Of a stretch of 15,719 nucleotides of DNA, positions 9,623 through 15,719 are shown one piece after another (positions within the stretch are counted from its first letter, which is position 1; every line of letters starts with the position of its first letter). A program made the position numbers and the translations under genes. The DNA is taken from positions 12,501-28,219 of the forward strand of contig JABUQX010126017.1 of assembly GCA_015478945.1 (NCBI GenBank). Direction: 5' to 3'. This stretch comes from Trachelipus rathkii. Lineage: Eukaryota > Arthropoda > Malacostraca > Isopoda > Trachelipodidae. The notes under the pieces are model-generated. The model saw nothing but the letters and a program-made list of their open reading frames with translations, had not been told where the DNA came from and searched no databases.

Positions 9623-12400
9623 TTCATACAGCGGGTGACGCTATCTTCAACCAAGGCTTAGAACACAATAAAGAATATTAAAAAAAAATTTTTTTTGCTC
9701 GAAAACTAGACTACAAGTTTATTTAATTATCTTAATTCATCAGAGATTATTGTTTTTAAACTATTAATATGATAAGGTAAAAGCCTAATATGAATTTCAC
9801 TTGAAAAATTGATGAGTTTTTTTTAACTTTAGAAAATGAATTGCTTCCGTTCCATATTTTAAATTTCTATCATTGTATCATTCAGATAATGATTACTTAA
9901 GAATGGATCTTTATAACCTAATATGAAAGTATTACACAAATATTTAATGTTTTACAGTTGTTATTATATACTTTCATTATCTTTCGAATGGTCTGGTTAT
10001 TTGCAACTGAAAGAAATATTGTTCACAATTGCAGTGGGATACGGGGGGTATTCAATTTGAGTCATCAAATGAAATAAATACTGTAACTTAATTTTTCTTA
10101 TCGCAATGACACTAAATTACAAATTAAGTTTGGCGAAGATTAACATTTGTTCAAAATAAATATTTGTATTAATGAACGAATTTGCCTCTGTGCATGGAAA
10201 ATTTTAAATTCAAAAGATTCTGAGAATATTGAATTTTTTTTTTTTCAAAATAATTTTTAAACAAAAAATTGTATCCTCTCCTCATTGACCAATTTTATAA
10301 TTCGTCTTGATGAACAAAAATAAAAATTTATCAGGATTTTTTTTTTAGCAAAGAAAAAAAAAAAAAAAAAAATGTAAACGGTGCGTTACTTTTTAATATT
10401 TAACTTAGATTTTACTTTCTCAAAGTTTTCGTATAACGTATTTTATAGTTAGTTTTAAATATGAACAGTTTTGACGCTGATCACAATAAAAATTTTGAAA
10501 ACTTTAAATGTTTTCCATGAGCAGCGACAATCTTTTAGTTGACGAAAATTTTCCCTAAACAAAATGTCTACCTTACCAAGTTATATACGCTCTGCAATTT
10601 CAAACTAATAGTTGATAAATAATAATTAATTTTTAAGATTTTTATTTTGAGTTCAATTTTTTTAAGATTGGTGTACGCAAATATTATTATTCATGCTGAT
10701 AGCAATGAAATTTATGGCTTAATAACGACGATACATTTTTTATTTAGATAAATTTTCTGTACGTCCAATGGTTTTGCTATACTTACTGCGCAGGAAAACT
10801 TTTAAATTATAAATTTCCATTCCTCCTGAAAAAAGGTGTGGTAACAAAAAATTTATCTTAATACAATATATGTATCCTTTCAATTCGAATACATTTGTAT
10901 TAATTGATAATTATTAAAATAATTAAATTTAAATATTATGGAAAAAGAAAAGAAAATGCAAATAATTCCATGGCAATACATTTACTATTCATTATTAGAA
11001 CATTTTTTAAACATGTAAAAAATGGTGAGATACACAGTAATTGTTATTTAGAGAAATTTGTTGTATCCCAAGTGGCCACTGCTCACAGTTCAACTCTTGA
11101 TATTTTACTTAAAAAAGCTTTTTACAGTTGAGTCGCTATTTCGGGTAAACAAAACAACCACATTTAAATTTTTCTTTGTTGTTTCAATTTGTAGTGCTTG
11201 AACTACATTTTGATGTAGGATTCATGCAACAATAAATAGAATTTGAATTTCAAAAAAATCTTTTTAATTTTAGTGGAAAAAAATTGTTAAGATACAAAAA
11301 ATAAATAATTTTTTCTCTATATATTGTATTAATTGTGATTATTTATAAAATATGCCGTTATGTGCAAGTATGATCATGAAGCCGCTGCAAAATCTTTTGT
11401 AGTTCCGTGCAATATAAACTGTTAAAATGCTGATTAAAATGTTAAATCTGACTAATGAACATGTGGAAGAAAATAACAAAAATTAAATATTTCATTTTGC
11501 ATAAGTGATGAAAACAAATATTGTCGAGAAATCTTTCCTGAGAATCTTTCCTCTTTCGAATGGTCTATAATTTATCCAAAAAAATACATTAGTGTTGTTA
11601 GGAATCTCGCGCAAAGTCCTCAACTGGATATATTTAATTTTGTAAGTACCTTACAATTATTAACTTTTCTTGATTAATTTAAATGTGAGCCGATTTAATC
11701 TATTTGATGTATTATTATTTCAAATTTATATACAATATATGCTTCACAACTGTGATAGTTCTTATTAAAGTAATAAACAAAATGAAATTTATGATGGGGA
11801 CTTACAAGAATCGAACCACCATGTGGGGTGAATTGGGCCACCACATGTTATTTTCTTTTAGTATAATAATTTGACATTAAGTACATATTATAATTAATAG
11901 TAACAACATAATATTATATTAAGAGCTCACATAAGATAGACAACATGCCAGATTTCGTTTCACTAGAAGTTACTCAATTTGTTAATCAGCACCAGTGTTT
12001 CAGTGGAATAGTAAGGGTGTAGTGGAAATCGAAAAGTCTCGTCGAGAACTTTCCAAGTTCGGAAACACAATTGTGTCAGAATCCTATTTGATGCGAAATA
12101 AATTCAAACTTTCAACGTTAAAACGTCCTCATAATTATATAATCACGTATATTTACATTTATCTCTTTAATTTTCTATGCTACAAGTTATCATCTCTCAT
12201 GATATTAATCTTCACTTAGATAAGATCACAAAAAAAAATTCATTTGTGTCATATGCTGAATGAAATAAAAAAAATACTTTAAAACACTGTAAAAAAAACC
12301 TTTGTCCCTAATTTAAATACATGTAGCGACGAATAATCAAGCTGGATCCTAATGCGTCCTACAGAGAATTTAAAGATCTTTATTCATGGACACTATTTGA
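9623..12400. other. Gene-free AT-rich stretch with diverged dispersed repeats
   Basis: No gene was recognised. A perfect A8T8 palindrome lies at 9681-9696, and T or A runs occur near 10236 and 10352. Several words recur: CTTTCGAATGGTCT is exact at 9981 and 11553; AATGAAATTTATG is exact near 10706 and 11783; GCTGAT followed by CAATaAAATTT-like sequence appears near 10479 and 10694; TTGTATTAAT recurs near 10164, 10894 and 11327. This pattern fits an old, strongly diverged repeat family or minisatellite. The short open frames at 10904-11131 and 11995-12219 have no protein-like features. Confidence 0.5.
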
Positions 12401-13519
12401 TCTTAATTATACATTTCCTTCTCCTCAATCTCCCTAGTCTAACCTTAAAACTACAGATATTGTATTATCTCTCTTACTAACATAGCAACTGACTCTATTT
12501 GCTTACCATTCTAGTGTGATATATTACACCCCAACAACTTAATTTAATATTTAAACATATCTTTATTGAACATTAATTTAAATGCCCTGATTTCAGATGA
12601 CGTTATTGATCGAAGAGATACAAACTGGTTAACATTCAGTCTATTTAAAATCTCTGGTTACTTTGTTAATTCTTCCCATAATTATTTTAATAGTCGGCCC
12701 ATTCATGCTTCACATACTCATGTCTCACCTGCAATGTTGATTCTAAGAGCTTTACCAACTTGACTTCCACACACTTGTGTTTTTCTATCTGTTGCGTGTT
12801 CCTATAAGAGACGTCTAACTGCAATTTTAGTCTTAACTTTCATCATATACAAAGATCGTTGCGTAAATAGAATTAATTTCCTGTTCTTAATTCTCGATTA
12901 CAATTAAGGCTTTATTTTTGTCTACTTTATTTATTACTCAGGTTGACATTACACACATTATTCTCACCAATTGCCAAGGAGCAACTCAGGCGATAATCTG
13001 TGCAGCCAATTAAGTTACCTAAGACGAGAAACGTTGACGTCTGTTCTTCATCCTTAAAATATTCACCAATTTTCTTTTCATGTCCATTGCTTCTCTAAAT
13101 TTTTTGTAAGGAGTTGAAAATTTTAAAGTTCTTCATTTTTTCATTTGATTCCAATTATGAAATCCTCATTACAACTGCCCACTTAATTTTGATTGTTCCA
13201 ATAGCCTTCGATGGAAATCTCTCACTAAGAGATGTCCATCAACATGTGTTTCCATTATCCTTAGTATACTTTTCAGAAAAATAGTGTTTTTCCACTAACT
13301 TGTTTATACCTACTGTCTTTCATTATGTCATAGACATCATACCAGTTTCTCGAGCATCTTAAAAACTATACTGTCCTGAGCTTCCAAATTTTTCACTTTC
13401 ACTGCTCTGTGTTACTAATAACACGGTCTTTGAAGTTTTCTTGAATAATGCAGTTTACATTTAAAGGATTTATTGTTCGCATCTTCATTTTGATTTGTTC
13501 ACGAAATTGTTAACCTTCA
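12401..13519. other. Pyrimidine-rich stretch, possible minus-strand coding relic, unidentified
   Basis: The plus strand is T/C-rich, so the minus strand is purine-rich, as are the coding strands of the LINE relics in this window. Minus-strand fragments such as RIMETHVDGHLLVRDFHRRL (13261 to 13202) read like protein but are interrupted by stops and were not matched to a family. No RT, endonuclease, integrase or transposase motif was found. Confidence 0.3.
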
Positions 13520-13800
13520 TAATAAGATTGGAGAATTCTGCCACAACACTCTTTGTAATTTGTACTGAAACCTTTGCACGCGGGCTTTAAACATATACCT
13601 CCTTCCTCTCTTGACTTTCATGGTCTTGTCTCACAGTCTCATATCAACCTCTTCATAAACTTCATTTTCCTCATCTTAATGTTCTATTTTTGGCACTTTA
13701 CTCTTCGCCACTTTTTCAGATACTCGCACTTTCCGCAAATATATTGCATCATATTCCTTATGGCTGTTTACTTCCTCTGTCTCTTTATTTGTTGTTTCCA
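13520..13800 (-). pseudogene. Unidentified charged coding relic with two in-frame stops
   Basis: One minus-strand frame runs about 90 codons with only two internal stops, near 13677 and 13632, before ending near 13518. The first part is acidic and Lys-rich (for example KETEEVNSHKEYDAIYLRKV), then a strongly acidic patch (DEENEVYEEVDMRL), then a basic segment (KVKRGRRYMFKARVQRFQYK). I do not recognise the family. It could be an old transposon ORF or a decayed host exon. An overlapping hydrophobic plus-strand frame (13574-13813) is the antisense image of this charged frame and is less likely to be real. Stop codons are fewer than expected in such AT-rich DNA, which is the main support. Confidence 0.3.
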
Positions 13801-14797
13801 CATCTTCTTCTAATATAACTTTTAGGTTTTATCAATGTCCTTTTCTCATTGCTCTTAATATAATCAATATTTATATTTCCTCCTAGCGTCTTAAGCTAAA
13901 TTCCACTTGTAAAAACCTCTTTAAATATAATGAATATTATTTACCTTTTTTTTTCTCACCAAATTATATATCTTTAAATTGTATACCTACGTTCATTTTT
14001 TACATTAATCAGGTGTTCTAAGACAGCCAGTGAATTAAAGGTATGGTTATAACTCTGAATAGGTCATTCAATGCCAGTGAGATGTGGGTTCTTACTATCT
14101 AATTTTGATGACTAAATATAGAAGTTAAATTAATGAACAAATATTATTTTAAAAGGTTGGTACATATATTTATATATAAATGATAATAGCACAAAAAATA
14201 TACCTGTCCTTTTAATTTTTCTGCAAACTATTTAAAAATTTTACTAAAAAAGTATGACAATTTTTTATTTAGCATTATAGGTGTCATGAATAAAACACTT
14301 AAATAATTGAAAAACTTGTAATCTTCAAAATGCAGTTGATTTTGCCATATTGATGTAGTAAACTTGTTTTAATCGAAGTATATATACCCAAATAATGAAG
14401 CCAAAAATTATTCCATCATAAACAAGAACTGGATTATGAGAGTTTTGTTTACACCTAATACAGTTTTTTTTATAGCGCTTTTCATGTAGAAGTTTATAAC
14501 ACAATTGCCTTATTTCTTGAATTATTGTTTTATTAGTTTGTTCTTACTTAGATTTTGATATCTCCTAAGGTTATTTAAGTTACGTTAAATTGCATTGATT
14601 TAACCTTGAATTGAAATAATTATAGAAGACTTATATATGATCCTTATTTTCCAATGTATTTTATTTTCAAGTGAATCTTCCAAGGAAAATTCCCATGAAC
14701 GCTATTTATCATGAACAGGTATCATTGTATCAAGATTAAGCATCTTGTAAAGTTAAGCAAAATCAATTATAAACAAGAATATATTTTCTTTTTGCAG
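13801..14797. other. Gene-free AT-rich stretch, probable intron
   Basis: No coding or transposon motif seen. It ends in a pyrimidine-rich run (TTTTCTTTTTGCAG) that would serve as the splice acceptor of the exon at 14798. Confidence 0.5.
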
Positions 14798-14931
14798 GGT
14801 TGAAATCAATGTTTGTTATCAGTTTACTGACAAAGCATTTCAAGCCCAGTCCATGACCTTTAACTGTGAAAGTTTGGTGAAGGATGATTATATTGATAAT
14901 AAGCAATCATACTGCAAATCTGGGATACTCA
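14798..14931 (+). CDS. Candidate internal exon of a host protein-coding gene
   Basis: The segment is flanked by a strong acceptor (polypyrimidine tract and GCAG, ending at 14797) and a near-consensus donor (CTCA followed by GTAAGTA, from 14932). Only one of its three plus-strand frames is open: after one leading base it reads 44 codons, starting VEINVCYQFTDKAF and continuing with QSMTFNCESLVKDDY to YCKSGIL, and leaves one base for the next codon. The content is mixed and protein-like, with four Cys, unlike the low-complexity surroundings. The V-x-V-C-Y-x-F pattern faintly recalls the start of the integrin alpha leg domain, but this is a weak guess from memory. Neighbouring exons would lie outside the window or in the uncertain segment at 15500. 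Because 134 bases is not a multiple of three, skipping this exon would shift the frame. Confidence 0.5.
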
Positions 14932-14964
14932 GTAAGTATACCCTGTTTCTTAGGTTCATTATTT

Positions 14965-15145
14965 GAATTAGATATCTGATATAATATAATAATTATATTA
15001 TATATAATGTATATATTATATATATAATATTAATATATAATATATAGTATATAATATATATAATATGATTATATATTATCATATTATATATATATTATAT
15101 ATATATAAAATTATATATATATTTATATATTATATATATATATAA
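14965..15145. repeat. AT-palindromic low-complexity tract
   Basis: Dense TA/TATAAT units with extensive self-complementarity, without G or C over long stretches, immediately downstream of the candidate exon. Confidence 0.92.
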
Positions 15146-15204
15146 GTTTAACCCTTCCCTCTATAACCATTCTAGTTCCACTAAATTTAAAGGTATATTG
15201 TATA

Positions 15205-15295
15205 TGTATATAATTCATATATATATATATAAAATTATATATAGATATTATAATAGATATTATAATATATAGTAATATTAATATATACAGTAAAA
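15205..15295. repeat. Second AT-rich low-complexity tract
   Basis: TA-rich units continue after a short spacer of ordinary sequence (15146-15204). Same style as the preceding tract. Confidence 0.85.
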
Positions 15296-15499
15296 ATTTG
15301 TATACTATAGGACAAATTTTAAACTTGGTATTTATTATTCATTTATAAATATAATTTTAACTCTTTAATATTCATATGTATAAATATTTAGTATTGACAA
15401 AAATATTGATCAGAACATAAGGAAAACTACAATTTACACAGATCTCAAATAAGAATATTGATAGATACTTACGATTTAAATAGTGTGAAAACCTCCTTT

Positions 15500-15688
15500 C
15501 TACTTGCTTTTGTTTTCAACCTGTGGAAATTGACTTAAATCAGGTGTTGGAGGGTTGTAATCGGCAAGTGGTTGCAAAAATCCTGATCTCAGATCCATGC
15601 TTGGAGTGTAAAGGTGTACATGTTCCTGTAAAGGTCTCATAAGGACAAAGTTCTCATACGGATTTATAGTCAAAGTTTGACTGGCCAA
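15500..15688 (-). CDS. Candidate coding segment or terminal exon, strand uncertain
   Basis: A 62-codon minus-strand open frame lies in DNA noticeably richer in G and C than its flanks. It contains TINPYENFVLMRPLQEHVHL and later SGFLQPLADYNPPTPDLSQF, ending VENKSK and a stop. No ATG starts it and a stop sits just upstream, so it would be an exon entered after the GGCCAG at about 15675-15670, although that acceptor lacks a pyrimidine tract. A possible AATAAA lies about 170 bases downstream. The opposite strand competes: a good pyrimidine tract leads to CAG at 15541-15543, followed by an open plus-strand frame of 32 codons with CLECKGVHVPVKVS. Joining that to the exon at 14798 does not keep phase. 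Family not recognised. Confidence 0.33.
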   Translation of the reverse strand: MASQTLTINPYENFVLMRPLQEHVHLYTPSMDLRSGFLQPLADYNPPTPDLSQFPQVENKSK

Positions 15689-15719
15689 TCATAATTTTTG
15701 ATTATATTTAAATCAACAT

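Noticed and set aside
11785..11850. tRNA-like or SINE-like B box (GGTTCGATTC on the minus strand)
   Set aside because: The T stem does not pair, no A box fits at the right distance, and no acceptor stem forms. The inverted CATGTGG/CCACATG words nearby look incidental.
10904..12763. Short plus-strand frames at 10904-11131, 11995-12219 and 12566-12763
   Set aside because: AT-driven composition, no splice or start context, and no motif; expected by chance at this length.
13574..13813. Hydrophobic plus-strand frame resembling a membrane protein
   Set aside because: It is antisense to a charged, more protein-like minus-strand frame; long hydrophobic frames arise easily in T-rich DNA.

Overview
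The window looks like AT-rich, non-coding DNA from an animal nuclear genome. It contains long (TA)n and AT-palindromic low-complexity tracts, poly(A)/poly(T) runs and heavily decayed transposable elements, and it has no intact gene. There is no sign of bacterial or organellar organisation: no compact genes, ribosome binding sites or tRNA/rRNA. An invertebrate or another AT-rich animal genome is plausible, but the phylum cannot be fixed from this sequence.

Layout. Positions 1-1325 (minus) hold a broken jockey/I-group non-LTR retrotransposon, LINE-A, with the end of the endonuclease, the linker and the start of the reverse transcriptase (RT); it runs off the left edge. Positions 1331-1560 are a compound (TA)n microsatellite abutting its truncated endonuclease. 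Positions 1715-3130 (minus) hold a second, more decayed LINE (LINE-B; endonuclease, linker, start of RT). Positions 3131-4097 are A/T-rich without genes. Positions 4098-5085 (minus) hold the 3' half of a CR1-like LINE (LINE-C) from the RT FxDD region to a CR1-type tail. Positions 5086-5290 are AT low complexity. Positions 5785-5925 (minus) are the C-terminal dimerisation region of a hAT transposase, with coding-like DNA upstream to 6310. Positions 6331-8990 (minus) hold the largest relic, a jockey-like LINE (LINE-D) with endonuclease, RT, C-terminal region and a 3' poly(A) (T16 on the plus strand), in a visibly GC-richer island. An A20 tract lies at 9043-9062.

From 9063 to 14797 the DNA is AT-rich with diverged repeated words and one unidentified coding-like relic on the minus strand (13520-13800). 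Positions 14798-14931 (plus) look like a real internal host exon with a good acceptor, a GTAAGT donor and one open frame. After another AT-repeat block (14965-15295), 15500-15688 is a short GC-richer coding-like segment of uncertain strand.

Taken together, the best reading is a large intron or gene-flanking region of a plus-strand host gene, filled with old transposon insertions that all lie on the opposite (minus) strand. I did not find a convincing new biological system. The points most worth checking are the candidate exon, the uniform transposon orientation, LINE-B lacking its 3' half, and the two coding-like stretches I could not name.
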